From assembly GCF_003611695.1 (NCBI RefSeq), contig NZ_RAWE01000028.1, positions 1 through 64,000 on the forward strand: a DNA stretch of 64,000 bases, read 5' to 3'. Origin of the DNA: Corallococcus carmarthensis (lineage in GTDB: Bacteria > Myxococcota > Myxococcia > Myxococcales > Myxococcaceae). The position numbers and the translations under genes are program-made. Below are positions 32,812 through 41,565 of this stretch, one piece after another (position 1 is the stretch's first letter; the number at the start of each line of letters is the position of its first letter). The notes beneath the pieces were generated by a model. That model saw nothing but the letters and a program-made list of their open reading frames with translations, searched no databases and was not told the origin of the DNA.

Positions 32812-34443
32812 ATGGCTCAAAAGGCGAAGACACGGCGCACGGTCGTCATCGGGATGCTGGGGACGACGTTGGACACGGGGATGGGGTCACAGCGCTGGAC
32901 GCGGTGGCGGCCCACGGTGTCGCTGTGTCAGCAGGAGGACCTGCTGGTGCACCGGCTGGAGCTGCTGCATCCGCCCCAGGCGACATCCCTGGCGGCGGTC
33001 ATCCGGGACGACATCGCGCAGGTGTCCCCGGAGACGCAGGTGCGGCTCACGTCGCTGCCCATCCGGGACCCGTGGAACCTGGAGGAGACGTATGGCGCGC
33101 TGCTGGACCACGTGCTCGCGCAGTCCTTCCATCCGGAGGAAGAGGACTACCTGGTGCACATCACCACGGGCACGCACATCGCGCAGATCTGCATGTTCCT
33201 CCTGGTGGAGAGCCGGCTGATTCCGGGCCGGTTGGTGCAGACCTCCCCGGGCAAGGGGAAGGAACACGGGGCGGTGGGCACGCACGCCATCATCGACCTG
33301 GACCTGTCCAACTACGACACGCTGGCGGCGCGCTTCCGGCGGCGGCAGCGCGAGGGCCTGTCGTTCCTCAAGTCCGGCATCGACACGCACAACGCCGCGT
33401 TCAACCGGCTCATCGAGCGGATTGAACAGGTGGCGGTGCAGTCCCGCGCGCCGCTGCTGCTGACGGGGCCCACGGGGGCGGGCAAGTCGCAGCTCGCGAA
33501 GCGCATCTACGCGCTGAAGAAGGCGCGCAACCAGGTGGCGGGCCCGTTCGTGGACCTGAACTGCGCCACGCTGCGCGGCGACGGCGCCATGTCCACGCTC
33601 TTCGGCCACGTGAAGGGCGCGTTCACGGGTGCGGTGGGCGACCGGCCCGGGCTGATGCGGCAGGCGAACGGCGGCGTGTTGTTCCTGGACGAGATTGGCG
33701 AGCTGGGCCCGGACGAGCAGGCCATGTTGCTGCGCGCGCTGGAGGACAAGCGGTTCCTGCCGGTGGGCGCGGACAAGGAGGCGGAGAGCGACTTCCAGCT
33801 CATCGCGGGGACGAACCGCGACCTCCAGTTGGACGTGGAGCGGGGACGGTTCCGCGAGGACCTGCTCGCGCGCATCAACCTGTGGACCTTCCGGCTGCCC
33901 GCGCTGCGCGAGCGTCCGGAGGACATCGCGCCCAACCTGCAATACGAACTGGATCAAGCGTCCCAGGCGCTGGGGACGAGGGTGACGATGAGCAAGGAGG
34001 CGCAGGAGTACTTCCTGCGTTTCGCCACGTCCCCTGAAGCCCGGTGGAGCGGCAACTTCCGCGACCTCAACGCGGCCGTGCTGCGCATGTCCACGCTGGC
34101 GGCGGGTGGGCGGATGACCCGCGAGGTGGTGGACGAGGAGCTGGACCGGCTGCGGTCGCAGTGGCGGCCGGCGGGCGCCGCGGCAGCGTCAGCGAGCGAG
34201 GACGTGCTGGCGGAGGTGATGGGCGCGGCGCGCGCGGCGGAGCTGGACCGGTTCGACCGGGTGCAGCTCGCGGACGTGGTGACGGTGTGCCGCTCCGCGC
34301 GCTCGCTGTCGGATGCGGGCCGGACGTTGTTCTCTCAGTCGCGTGCGCAGAAGAAGAGCGTCAACGACGCGGACCGGCTCCGGAAATACCTGGCGCGCTT
34401 CGGGCTGGCGTGGACCGACGTGAGCGGTCGCGACGCGGAGTGA
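32812..34443 (+). CDS. rtcR: Sigma-54-dependent regulator RtcR with CARF domain
   Basis: A 543-residue enhancer-binding protein. Residues about 1-185 form the RtcR/CARF-like sensor (V-V-I-G-M-L-G-T-T-L-D, then H-I-T-T-G-T-H-I-A-Q-I), which in the family senses oligonucleotide-type ligands from damaged RNA. The AAA+ domain (about 190-430) has Walker A L-T-G-P-T-G-A-G-K-S, the sigma-54-contacting G-A-F-T-G-A loop, and Walker B G-G-V-L-F-L-D-E-I-G-E-L. The C-terminal helix-turn-helix is less typical, with R-T-L-F-S-Q-S-R-x-x-K. It activates rtcB-rtcA from the shared intergenic promoter. Confidence 0.94.
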   Translation: MAQKAKTRRTVVIGMLGTTLDTGMGSQRWTRWRPTVSLCQQEDLLVHRLELLHPPQATSLAAVIRDDIAQVSPETQVRLTSLPIRDPWNLEETYGALLDHVLAQSFHPEEEDYLVHITTGTHIAQICMFLLVESRLIPGRLVQTSPGKGKEHGAVGTHAIIDLDLSNYDTLAARFRRRQREGLSFLKSGIDTHNAAFNRLIERIEQVAVQSRAPLLLTGPTGAGKSQLAKRIYALKKARNQVAGPFVDLNCATLRGDGAMSTLFGHVKGAFTGAVGDRPGLMRQANGGVLFLDEIGELGPDEQAMLLRALEDKRFLPVGADKEAESDFQLIAGTNRDLQLDVERGRFREDLLARINLWTFRLPALRERPEDIAPNLQYELDQASQALGTRVTMSKEAQEYFLRFATSPEARWSGNFRDLNAAVLRMSTLAAGGRMTREVVDEELDRLRSQWRPAGAAAASASEDVLAEVMGAARAAELDRFDRVQLADVVTVCRSARSLSDAGRTLFSQSRAQKKSVNDADRLRKYLARFGLAWTDVSGRDAE

Positions 34444-34491
34444 CGGGTCCTCCCCGTGGGCCGTGCGGCGGGCCCACGAGGAGGCATCGCA

Positions 34492-35172
34492 TCAGCGGAA
34501 GACTGCGGCCACGGATTGGCATTGCGACGTGGCCTGCGCCTCGTCGAGCACCCGGACCGGACCGTCCTCGGGAGAGGAAGGGGCGGGCACGGGGGGTGCC
34601 GCTGGCGCGTTCGCTCCGCTCAGCCATGCGGGCGGCACCCAGCATTCGACGGTGAGCGGCCCCTCGAAATTCGCTCGCACGCGACCGTCCTTCAGCCGCA
34701 CCTCCCCCCGCACCTGGTTCCCGGTGACGGTCAGCTCCAGGGTGCCTTCGTCCATCGTCACCGGAGGCTCCTTTGGCAGCTGGTAGTCCACGATCGCCAG
34801 CCCCGGGCCCAACGCCGTCTGGGGGATGAGCCGCGCGGTGGCGCGTTTCGACTTCAGGAACTTCTCGTCCACCGACATGCGGAAGCGCCAGTAGCCTCCG
34901 TCCTCCGACTGCGCACTCAGCGCGACCAGCATCAAGGTCACGGGCGGGTCACCCAGGAAGTCGGCGCTGAACCGCACGGACGGGGCCGAGTAGGTGCCCA
35001 TATCCGTGCGCACCGTGGCCGCGCCTCGCGGCTGGGGAAGCTCCGCGGCCGCTGACGAAGAAGGCTTCACCGCGGAGGAGGACGCGAGCGCTTCACGCGA
35101 CAACACCCGCTCCTCCCTTGGCTTCGCGCAGGCGCCCAGGAGCAGCGCCGCCATCAGGACCGCGTGGCGCAT
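34492..35172 (-). CDS. Putative lipoprotein of unknown function
   Basis: A 226-residue lipoprotein (L-L-L-G-A-C lipobox near residue 15). A Ser/Ala-rich linker leads to a beta-rich domain of about 130 residues (V-R-F-S-A-D-F-L-G-D-P-P, G-Y-W-R-F-R-M-S-V-D, L-E-L-T-V-T-G-N-Q-V-R-G). A Pro-rich segment and an end containing one cysteine (Q-C-Q-S-V) follow. I do not recognise a family. The ATG at 35172 lies 2 bases after the stop of the metzincin gene, so it is the last of a coupled three-gene group of secreted proteins. Confidence 0.7.
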   Translation of the reverse strand: MRHAVLMAALLLGACAKPREERVLSREALASSSAVKPSSSAAAELPQPRGAATVRTDMGTYSAPSVRFSADFLGDPPVTLMLVALSAQSEDGGYWRFRMSVDEKFLKSKRATARLIPQTALGPGLAIVDYQLPKEPPVTMDEGTLELTVTGNQVRGEVRLKDGRVRANFEGPLTVECWVPPAWLSGANAPAAPPVPAPSSPEDGPVRVLDEAQATSQCQSVAAVFR

Positions 35173-35174
35173 GC

Positions 35175-36194
35175 TCAGCACCCCACTCGCAGGAGCATGG
35201 CGCTGACGGTGGTGTTGTCATTCTCCCGCAGCTCGTCCACCGTCCCCGCCGGATCCATGTCCAGGTAGACGTAGTACGTGCTGTAGGGCAGCGACGCCGG
35301 CACCGTGAAGCCCAGGGAGTAGATGCCCTCCGAGAACGCCCCCAGCGCATGGTTGAACGTGGCCACCACGTTGGTGGATTCGCTGTAGCCATTCGGAGGC
35401 GCCGTGGGGCTCAGACGCACCCGGAACGCGTAGGACGACACCGCCGCGTTGCCCAGGTTGCCCACGTAGAACTTCACGGTCTGCGCCGTGCCACGGCACA
35501 CCGACTTGGTGCCCGCGGGGTCCAGCGTCTGCGCCACGTCCCCCACCACGCCCATGGCGGACGGCAGCAGGTTGGGCTTCGTGACCGTGTAGCCGTACAG
35601 CGTGTTCATGCCCTGCGCGTTCGTGGGCCACAGCGTGGAGGACTCGTAGCCACCCGTCACCAGGTGCGGCGGCGAGGTGCGCAGGATGCTGTGCCCGCCC
35701 TCGTGCTTGAAGCCGAAGAAGTGCCCGGCTTCGTGCACGAACGTGCTCCGGCCCGACGTGCCGAACGCATTGCCGGTGCGAGGCGTGAAGTCCAGGTCGC
35801 TGGCGATGCAGACATCCGCCTCGTCGATACCGTTGCTCCCGATGAAGCACAGCCCCACCGTGGAGTACGTCACGCCGTTGTTCCCGTCGATGGCCGCCCG
35901 GTCACACAGGCCGATCTCGTTCTGCCCGTCGCTGTGGTCCAACGCGCAGTCCGTCGCCGCGTTCACGTTGAAGCCCGCGACGATGTGAGACAGGTCGTCC
36001 CACTGCCGCAAGCCGTTCCAGTACGCCGTGTTGACGTTGCCGGAGTCCGGGATGCTGCACCGGTTCCGGTACACGACCGGGCCCGTGTACCACTTCACCG
36101 GCGTCCCGTTGCACGTGTCCCAGGCGGCGGCTCCCGCCTCCACGCTGCCCAGCACCAGCGCCGCGACGATGCCCACGAATGTCGTTGTCTTCAT
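35175..36194 (-). CDS. Secreted metzincin metalloprotease with CARDB-like tail
   Basis: A 339-residue secreted protein with signal peptide (cleavage near residue 22). The zinc motif H-E-A-G-H-F-F-G-F-K-H-E is a full metzincin H-E-x-x-H-x-x-G-x-x-H, followed about 30 residues later by a possible Met-turn (A-Q-G-M-N-T-L-Y). The C-terminal 105 residues look like a CARDB-type immunoglobulin-fold domain (V-G-N-L-G-N-A-A-V-S-S-Y, then V-D-E-L-R-E-N-D-N-T). It is probably a matrixin-like extracellular protease, possibly for predation. Start 36194 has GAGG 6 bases upstream; the same GATGAGGTCCGCC leader precedes the YceI gene at 3665. Confidence 0.82.
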   Translation of the reverse strand: MKTTTFVGIVAALVLGSVEAGAAAWDTCNGTPVKWYTGPVVYRNRCSIPDSGNVNTAYWNGLRQWDDLSHIVAGFNVNAATDCALDHSDGQNEIGLCDRAAIDGNNGVTYSTVGLCFIGSNGIDEADVCIASDLDFTPRTGNAFGTSGRSTFVHEAGHFFGFKHEGGHSILRTSPPHLVTGGYESSTLWPTNAQGMNTLYGYTVTKPNLLPSAMGVVGDVAQTLDPAGTKSVCRGTAQTVKFYVGNLGNAAVSSYAFRVRLSPTAPPNGYSESTNVVATFNHALGAFSEGIYSLGFTVPASLPYSTYYVYLDMDPAGTVDELRENDNTTVSAMLLRVGC

Positions 36195-36205
36195 GGCGGA
36201 CCTCA

Positions 36206-37048
36206 TCACGGCTGGCCGGGCGGGATGTCCCGCTCGGGCTGGAGGGGAACGACACCCGGCACCGCGGACGGCGCCACCGCGGGCGTCACCGGCACGGACA
36301 GGGACGACGCGGTGGTGACAGGCTCCTCGCGGAACGCCCCCGCCACGCTGATGCCCCGCGCGCGCAGGTGGTTCTGGAGCAGCGAGAGGAACGCCTCCCG
36401 CTCCAGTGCCTCCGGAGCGCTCCGGGCCTGGGCCTCCGCGCGCATGGCCGGACGCGCGCCCATCAGGTCCACCGTCTCGAACACGGGCGCCGTCTGCCGC
36501 ACGCCCGCCGAACCCAGGCCGGACACGAGCCCGCCCTCGGCGCCCACGAGCACCTCGCGGCCGCCCACCGACTCCACTCGGAACGCGTGCTCGTCCAGCA
36601 CCGGCGACAGGCTCCAGCCGGTGTTGCGCAGGAACACCACGTAGCGCGCGCCCCGGACGAAGCGGGGCACGTGGCTCACCACGAACTGGCGGCCATCCGG
36701 CAGCAACCCTCCGGCCTGCTTGAGGCGCAGCTCGCGGGGAGCCGCGCCCAGGTGCGCCCGCACGTCGCCCAGCGTCACCACCGTCCACGGGCCCGTGCGC
36801 GGCGAGAACTCGGAGCGCACGTCCACCACGTCGCCCTCCACCACGGAGGCCGTCTGGTCGAACAGGCTGAGCAGGCTGTCCACCGCGCGCGGCGGCCGGA
36901 GCGACGCTTCCGCGACGAGGGGACCTTCCTGTCGCGTGGGGGCTTCGTCCCCACTGGCGGCGCTACACCCCGTGAGTCCCAGGAGCAGCAGCGCGACCCG
37001 CGCGCGGCCCTCCATCCTGAACGTCGTCCATGGCCTGCCCACGCGCAT
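36206..37048 (-). CDS. Lipoprotein of unknown function
   Basis: A 280-residue lipoprotein (L-L-G-L-T-G-C near residue 28). The mature chain has a beta-rich core (V-V-E-G-D-V-V-D-V-R-S-E-F, W-T-V-V-T-L-G-D-V, R-Y-V-V-F-L-R-N-T-G-W) that recalls small OB-like or secreted domains, then a helical stretch and a Val/Pro-rich tail. No family recognised. Start 37048 (ATG) has GGGAG 8 bases upstream. Its stop touches the metzincin leader; the two secreted proteins may act together or share expression. Confidence 0.72.
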   Translation of the reverse strand: MRVGRPWTTFRMEGRARVALLLLGLTGCSAASGDEAPTRQEGPLVAEASLRPPRAVDSLLSLFDQTASVVEGDVVDVRSEFSPRTGPWTVVTLGDVRAHLGAAPRELRLKQAGGLLPDGRQFVVSHVPRFVRGARYVVFLRNTGWSLSPVLDEHAFRVESVGGREVLVGAEGGLVSGLGSAGVRQTAPVFETVDLMGARPAMRAEAQARSAPEALEREAFLSLLQNHLRARGISVAGAFREEPVTTASSLSVPVTPAVAPSAVPGVVPLQPERDIPPGQP

Positions 37049-37070
37049 CACGTCCGCTCCCTTCGTGCCT

Positions 37071-38420
37071 TCAGTGGATGAGATAGAAGGCGTCCTGGCG
37101 CGGCACGAAGAACCGCCAGCCTTCGTCCGTCAGGTACGCCGGATCTTCCTGCATCACCGCCACCTGCTGCCCGCCCCACTCTGGCACGGCGGTGAGGGTG
37201 CTCAGCTCGACCGCGAGGTACGAGCCCTTGCGCAGCACCCGGGGCGCCTCCTGGCGTGACGCCGCGCGGAAGTCGATGGAGGCGCCCAGCGCATGCCCCT
37301 GCGCGCCCAGCGGATGGCTGTAGACCTTGGCTTCGATGCCGCGCTCCTTCATCTCCGCCATCGTCGCGTCGTAGACGTCCGCCGACGAGCGCCCCGGCCG
37401 CGACGCCCGCAGCATCAGCGCGTCCTGCAGCGCCTGCGTGTTCATCAGCGCGCGCTTCAGCCCTTCCGGAACATCCTGCTCCCCGTCCTTCAGCACGTAC
37501 GCCATCTTCTGCCAGTCCGTGTTCAGGCCCAGCGCCGTGACGCCGAAGTCCACGTGCAGCAGGTCTCCGCGCTGGATGACCACCGCCTCGTCCGCCACCG
37601 CCAGGAAGCCCCGGGAGAAACCGTCCTTCATGCCCTGCCGTTGCAGACGAAGGTCCGGCTGGAACCACGTGCCCACGCGCGCCTCGAACAGCGCGTCGTA
37701 GAGCCAGCGGCGCACCTCCCCCACCGTCGTCTTGCCGGGCACCACCACCTCGTTGGAGAGCGCCCGCTTCACCAGCGACTCCGTCAGCACCACCAGGTCG
37801 CGGTACGGCACGAACTCGCCGGGCAGGCGCGTGTCCAGGTACTCCTCGATGAGCGGCGCGGCGCTCACGAAGCGCGTCTCCGCGGTCGGCCCCAGCGCCT
37901 CCACCAGCCACTTGTAGGTGTCATGCGTCAGGCTGCGCGTCACGCCGCGCCGGCCATCCATGCCCAGCGCGATGGTGCGCGGGTGGTAGCGCGCGTCCAA
38001 CTCCGCGAGCGCCTCCGCCTGCTTGCGCTCCACCGGGGGCGAGGTGAAGAAGCGCGTCACCGCCTCCGTGGCGTAGCCCGTCAGCGCGACCTTCTGGAGC
38101 CCCGCGTCGCCCGCGTCCACGAAGACAAACACGTCGCGGTTGCCCGCGTAGGGCAGCGGCGGCGCGACCCAGGCCGTCAGCGGATCATCGTGGAACTCCT
38201 CATTCACCACCACCCACATGCCCACGCCGTGGCGGCGCATCATGTCCAGCAGCAGCCCGTGCCGCTCCTTCAGCCAGGCCTCGCGCAGGGCCAGGGCCTG
38301 GGACGGCGACGGCACGGCCGTGGACGTGGGGACGGCGGTGTCGCGCACGGGCGCGGTGGCACACGCCACCAGACAGCCCAGGCTCAGGGCCGGCAGAAGG
38401 ACTCCACGCCAACGGTTCAT
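37071..38420 (-). CDS. M24-type (Xaa-Pro aminopeptidase-like) lipoprotein
   Basis: A 449-residue lipoprotein (L-V-A-C-A lipobox near residue 20) with a creatinase/M24 pita-bread fold. The N-terminal creatinase-like domain spans about residues 45-230. The catalytic domain keeps most metal ligands: V-D-F-G and N-T-D-W (two Asp), G-A-Q-G-H-A-L-G (His), A-V-E-L-S (Glu) and Q-E-D-P near the end for the last Glu. It would cleave after N-terminal Xaa-Pro or similar bonds in the periplasm. Anchoring by a lipid makes it unusual next to cytosolic PepP. Upstream stands a terminator belonging to the next gene. Confidence 0.86.
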   Translation of the reverse strand: MNRWRGVLLPALSLGCLVACATAPVRDTAVPTSTAVPSPSQALALREAWLKERHGLLLDMMRRHGVGMWVVVNEEFHDDPLTAWVAPPLPYAGNRDVFVFVDAGDAGLQKVALTGYATEAVTRFFTSPPVERKQAEALAELDARYHPRTIALGMDGRRGVTRSLTHDTYKWLVEALGPTAETRFVSAAPLIEEYLDTRLPGEFVPYRDLVVLTESLVKRALSNEVVVPGKTTVGEVRRWLYDALFEARVGTWFQPDLRLQRQGMKDGFSRGFLAVADEAVVIQRGDLLHVDFGVTALGLNTDWQKMAYVLKDGEQDVPEGLKRALMNTQALQDALMLRASRPGRSSADVYDATMAEMKERGIEAKVYSHPLGAQGHALGASIDFRAASRQEAPRVLRKGSYLAVELSTLTAVPEWGGQQVAVMQEDPAYLTDEGWRFFVPRQDAFYLIH

Positions 38421-38468
38421 GTCGGGAACTCCGGGTCGGGAAGAAGGCGGAGCAGCCTAGCGCGCCCG

Positions 38469-38520
38469 AAAAACCGAAGCCCCCCGCTCCCGGAACCCTT
38501 GGGGTCCGGGAACGGAGGGC
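38469..38520 (-). terminator. Rho-independent terminator of the small acidic gene
   Basis: A long hairpin (38479-38520, three mismatches) with stem GCCCCCCGCTCCCGG against CCGGGAACGGAGGGC is followed on the minus strand by TTCGG and then TTTTT (plus-strand AAAAA at 38469-38473). It is one of few canonical U-tract terminators here. Confidence 0.8.
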
Positions 38521-38706
38521 CTGGGGCGCATCCCACCTGCTCACCCGCTCGGACGTCCTCGCTCCCTCGCGCTTCCGGATCCCGTCCCCCCCGGTCCGGG
38601 ACACCGGGATTCAGCCAGACCTTTCGGCCGGCGAATCCTCTGGAAGCGGCGGCCCTCCCCCGAAGGCCGCGTGGAGCGCGGACATCCAACCGCGCGCGCC
38701 GTAACT

Positions 38707-38925
38707 TCAGTAGCTGGCGACCCAGTCCAGGTCGCTTTCATCGAAATCAACGAGCGAGTCCTCCCCTTCGTCCCGGGAGGCCTCTTCCCCGTCCCCCTCC
38801 TCCTCTTCGACCCGGAATCCCCTCGGCTCCCGGGCCTCGTCCTCCGGCCGCACTCCCGCGCCCCCATTGGAACCGGGCGCCCACATCGCGCCGTCCCCCT
38901 GGCTCCACGCATCGATGCGGTACAT
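38707..38925 (-). CDS. Small very acidic protein
   Basis: A 72-residue protein starting M-Y-R-I-D-A-W-S. The second half is a run of Glu/Asp (R-V-E-E-E-E-G-D-G-E-E), ending in D-F-D-E-S-D-L-D-W-V-A-S-Y. It has no signal peptide. Evidence that it is a real gene: GGGGGGA 5 bases before the ATG and a canonical terminator 200 bases past its stop. A longer in-frame start at 38973 exists. The acidic tail with aromatic residues could bind a basic partner (DNA-binding protein or ribosomal protein); that is speculation. No family recognised. Confidence 0.6.
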   Translation of the reverse strand: MYRIDAWSQGDGAMWAPGSNGGAGVRPEDEAREPRGFRVEEEEGDGEEASRDEGEDSLVDFDESDLDWVASY

Positions 38926-39031
38926 CGCGTCCCCCCGGGTGCGGTGTCTTCCGTCCACCCACGCCGCCGCCACGCCGCGCCTCGATAATTAGACGCCGAC
39001 CGAAAAAAACCTTGGGTCGCGCCCGCCTCAT

Positions 39032-39880
39032 TTATTTCAGGAAGTGTCCTCCCTGCCTGAGCGCGCGAGCCCGGATTCCGGCCTCCTCGCTCCAGCCGGG
39101 TTCCCCCCGGCGGGCCACGGCCTCGAAGGCCTCCGCCGCCTGGAGCGGGAGCCCCATGGCCCGGAGCGCCAGCGCCCGGTTCCACAGGGCCTGGGGATGG
39201 TCCGGTGCCTGACGCAGCACGCCTTCAATCAGGTCCAGGGCGCCCCGGAAGTCCCCCGCCGCCATCGCCACCACGGCCCGGTCGCTGTCCCGGTCCAGGG
39301 AAGGCGCGCTGCGCGACAGGAAGTCCGCCGCCTGACGCAACTCGCCGCGCACGAGGTAGGCCGCCGCGATGCCGTGCAGATCCCCCCGGTCCTCCAGCGC
39401 CGCCAGGGTCCGCAGGGGCACGGGAGGCTCGGCCGCGAGGGCCGCCCCGTCTCCCGTCCCTGTCCGGACGGGAACGTAGGGGAGGTAACGGTCCGCCGCC
39501 GGGTACGCGATGCGCGCCTCCAGCTCCCGCGCGGACGCATCCGCCCGCCACGCGTCTCCCGGCCGGAAGCCGTTCCCGGTCATGAACGCGGTGAGCGCGC
39601 CCAGTCCCATGGCCAGCACCGCCCCCAGCGCCTGCCGCCACCGGCCGCGCGGAAGGCGGAGACGGAACGGCTGCCGGAGGGAAGCAGGCGGGGGTGGCGC
39701 GTCGTTGTGGGCCACCGCGCCGCACAGGGCCTGGACGCTGAGCATCTCCAGCTGCATGGCATCATGCAGCCCGCTGGCGCACGCACGGCAGAGGGCCAGA
39801 TGGAGCCGGAAGTGCTCCTCGTCCCCCGACTCCAGCTCCCCATCGAGGAACCGGTAGAGCTTCTTGCACCAGAGATCCAT
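39032..39880 (-). CDS. Membrane protein with zinc-finger (ZAS-like) and TPR domains
   Basis: A 282-residue protein. Residues 1-45 match the zinc-binding anti-sigma pattern (W-C-K-K-L-Y-R-F-L-D-G-E-L, then H-L-A-L-C-R-A-C, an H-x3-C-x2-C motif). A single membrane helix follows near residue 90 (A-L-G-A-V-L-A-M-G-L-G-A-L-T-A-F). The rest is periplasmic, with TPR-like units at the C-terminus (F-R-G-A-L-D-L-I-E-G-V-L, A-L-W-N-R-A-L-A-L). It is the third gene in the sigma-factor group, about 150 bases downstream of the soluble finger protein. It probably tethers or inhibits the ECF sigma factor. A TTG start at 39883 is possible. Confidence 0.75.
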   Translation of the reverse strand: MDLWCKKLYRFLDGELESGDEEHFRLHLALCRACASGLHDAMQLEMLSVQALCGAVAHNDAPPPPASLRQPFRLRLPRGRWRQALGAVLAMGLGALTAFMTGNGFRPGDAWRADASARELEARIAYPAADRYLPYVPVRTGTGDGAALAAEPPVPLRTLAALEDRGDLHGIAAAYLVRGELRQAADFLSRSAPSLDRDSDRAVVAMAAGDFRGALDLIEGVLRQAPDHPQALWNRALALRAMGLPLQAAEAFEAVARRGEPGWSEEAGIRARALRQGGHFLK

Positions 39881-40028
39881 CAAGCGTCAGGGCCCGGAGT
39901 CGCGCGGCCGCCTCCCGTCCCTTGGGAAACGCGAGCGGAAGCAATCCTTGGTGGATTCCGCTCCCAGCGTTCGCTGCCCGCTCATCCGCCTGCCCCCCGG
40001 GGAGGCGCAGGCGGACGGGGCCCCATCA

Positions 40029-40502
40029 TCAGCGGCGCGAGCGTGGGCGCAGCAGCGTTCCACCGGAGCGGCTGGAGCGCGGGCACGGGAGGCGCGGCGC
40101 GCTGACGGCCTCCACGGATTCCGTCCGCGCGAACCAGGGGCAGCAGTTGGCGCACCCCGGGCAGCGCCGGCGGAAGCGGCGAGCCCCCTGGTGCCATGCC
40201 CGGCCCTCGCGCTCGGGGGGAGGAGGCACCTCCGCGGCGGCCACGTCGCCCGGCCAGTTCTCAGGCACGTCGTCGTCCCAGGAGCCGGGGACCGTGTCGC
40301 GGGCCTGACGGGCGGACACCCAGCGCTCGCTCTCCGCCGCGTCCTCCAGCGCGAGCCGCGCGAGCATCTCCATCTGCAAGAGGTCGTGGAAGCGCCGCGA
40401 GCAGACGTCGCAGTGGGCCAGGTGGCCGCGGACGCGGCGCTGGTCCTCGGCGGACAGGTTGCCGTCCAGGAAGGGCTGGAGGTCCTCACACGCGGTGCTC
40501 AT
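40029..40502 (-). CDS. Soluble zinc-finger (zf-HC2/ZAS) anti-sigma-like protein
   Basis: A 157-residue protein. Residues 1-50 contain an anti-sigma zinc motif (C-E-D-L-Q-P-F-L-D-G, then H-L-A-H-C-D-V-C at 27-34, H-x3-C-x2-C). No membrane segment follows, unlike most anti-sigma factors. A linker leads to a basic, Cys-rich C-terminus: R-R-C-P-G-C-A-N-C-C-P-W-F (cysteines at 114, 117, 120 and 121), possibly a second metal site or redox sensor. Its start overlaps the sigma gene stop (ATGA at 40499-40502). Role as a cytosolic, metal- or redox-responsive anti-sigma is inferred. Confidence 0.75.
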   Translation of the reverse strand: MSTACEDLQPFLDGNLSAEDQRRVRGHLAHCDVCSRRFHDLLQMEMLARLALEDAAESERWVSARQARDTVPGSWDDDVPENWPGDVAAAEVPPPPEREGRAWHQGARRFRRRCPGCANCCPWFARTESVEAVSAPRLPCPRSSRSGGTLLRPRSRR

Positions 40503-41080
40503 CGTTCCCTCTCCTGGCGGCGGCGTTCCGCGGTGTCGTGGAGCATGGCCTTGAGGCGGCGGCGGGCGTGGAAGAGCCACGTGCCCACCGTTCCCGCACT
40601 GGGGGTGTTCATCCGCCGGGCGATCTCCGCATGGCGGAGGCCCCGCGCATGCAGTTCGAACGCCTGGCGCAGCTTCTCGTTGAGCCGGGCCACGGCCTGG
40701 CGCAGCTCGTCCTCCGTGACGCATTCCCACTGCTCGGGCTCCGGCGAGTCCTCCGGGTCCTCGAAGAGCATGTGGACGTTGTGCAGGTCCACCCGGCGAT
40801 CCGTCTCCGCGCCCTGGCGGCGGCACTGATCCAGGAACCGGTTGTGCAGCACGCGAACCAGCCACGCGCGGCGCGCGGGCTCCGGCCACCGCTTGAGCCG
40901 CTCCCATTGCAGGAGCGCGCGCAGAAGCACGTCCTGCACCAGGTCGTCGCAATCACTGGCACTCTTGCCACAGACATTGCGCGCGATGGCGACCAGCACC
41001 GGCTGATGGCGGATCGCGAACGCGGCGAATTCCCCTCCAGAGCCCTCCCGGACTGGCGGCTCCTCCCTCCCTGGCACCAT
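40499..41080 (-). CDS. ECF-type RNA polymerase sigma factor
   Basis: A 193-residue sigma-70-family protein with regions 2 and 4 only. Region 2: D-D-L-V-Q-D-V-L-L-R-A-L, then R-R-A-W-L-V-R-V-L-H-N-R-F-L-D. Region 4: L-R-Q-A-F-E-L-H-A-R-G-L-R-H-A-E-I-A-R-R-M-N-T-P-S-A-G-T-V-G-T-W-L-F-H-A-R-R-R-L. The conserved motifs are slightly divergent, for example S-A-G-T-V-G-T-W in place of S-x-x-T-V-x-x-x-L. It is coupled to the downstream zinc-finger gene. Upstream lies a GCGACA palindrome. Target genes are unknown. Confidence 0.9.
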   Translation of the reverse strand: MVPGREEPPVREGSGGEFAAFAIRHQPVLVAIARNVCGKSASDCDDLVQDVLLRALLQWERLKRWPEPARRAWLVRVLHNRFLDQCRRQGAETDRRVDLHNVHMLFEDPEDSPEPEQWECVTEDELRQAVARLNEKLRQAFELHARGLRHAEIARRMNTPSAGTVGTWLFHARRRLKAMLHDTAERRRQERER

Positions 41081-41565
41081 GCGACCGCCTCCCTTCCCTC
41101 CAGAGAACGCCGAGGGTCGGATTCTTTTCTTCTCAATGATGCGACAAATGCTGTCGCGCTTCTTCCCGCATCATGGCTGCCAGTGCGGCTGGAACACTTC
41201 ATCCAGACGCCAATTCCTTGCATGGAATAGACAGACATCCAGGTACTCCCCGGTTCAATTCCTCTCCGTGGGTGTGTCTTGCCTCCGGGTGGCGCATGCC
41301 CCGCCCGGCGTGAAAAATGGCGCGGAAAAAGGCGCCCCGCATGCCCCAACGGATTTCTGGCGGCCGGAGCCTTTTCGTGAACGCGCGGATCCGCCGCGGA
41401 GGCTCCGCGAAGCAGCCCTCCTGGTGCGTCAAACGGGTGGGCCCGTCCCGCCGGGGCGCGTTCCGGGACCCCAGGAAGCCTCCCGGAGGCCCGGGGAAGC
41501 GTCCCGGAGCGAAACTCCCCCCTTGCGTGCCTGGGGAGTCCTTTGGTCCTCTTGGGCACCGCCGT
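41081..41565. promoter_or_regulatory. 485-base divergent gene-free region with a palindrome
   Basis: The stretch separates the ECF sigma operon (minus) from the hypothetical-tapT operon (plus). GCGACA (41141-41146) and TGTCGC (41152-41157) form a perfect inverted repeat around AATGC, 60 bases upstream of the sigma ATG. The rest is Pro/Gly/Arg-coding-like GC sequence with no convincing gene, despite long open frames on both strands, and no clear ECF-type -35/-10 pair. Confidence 0.5.
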
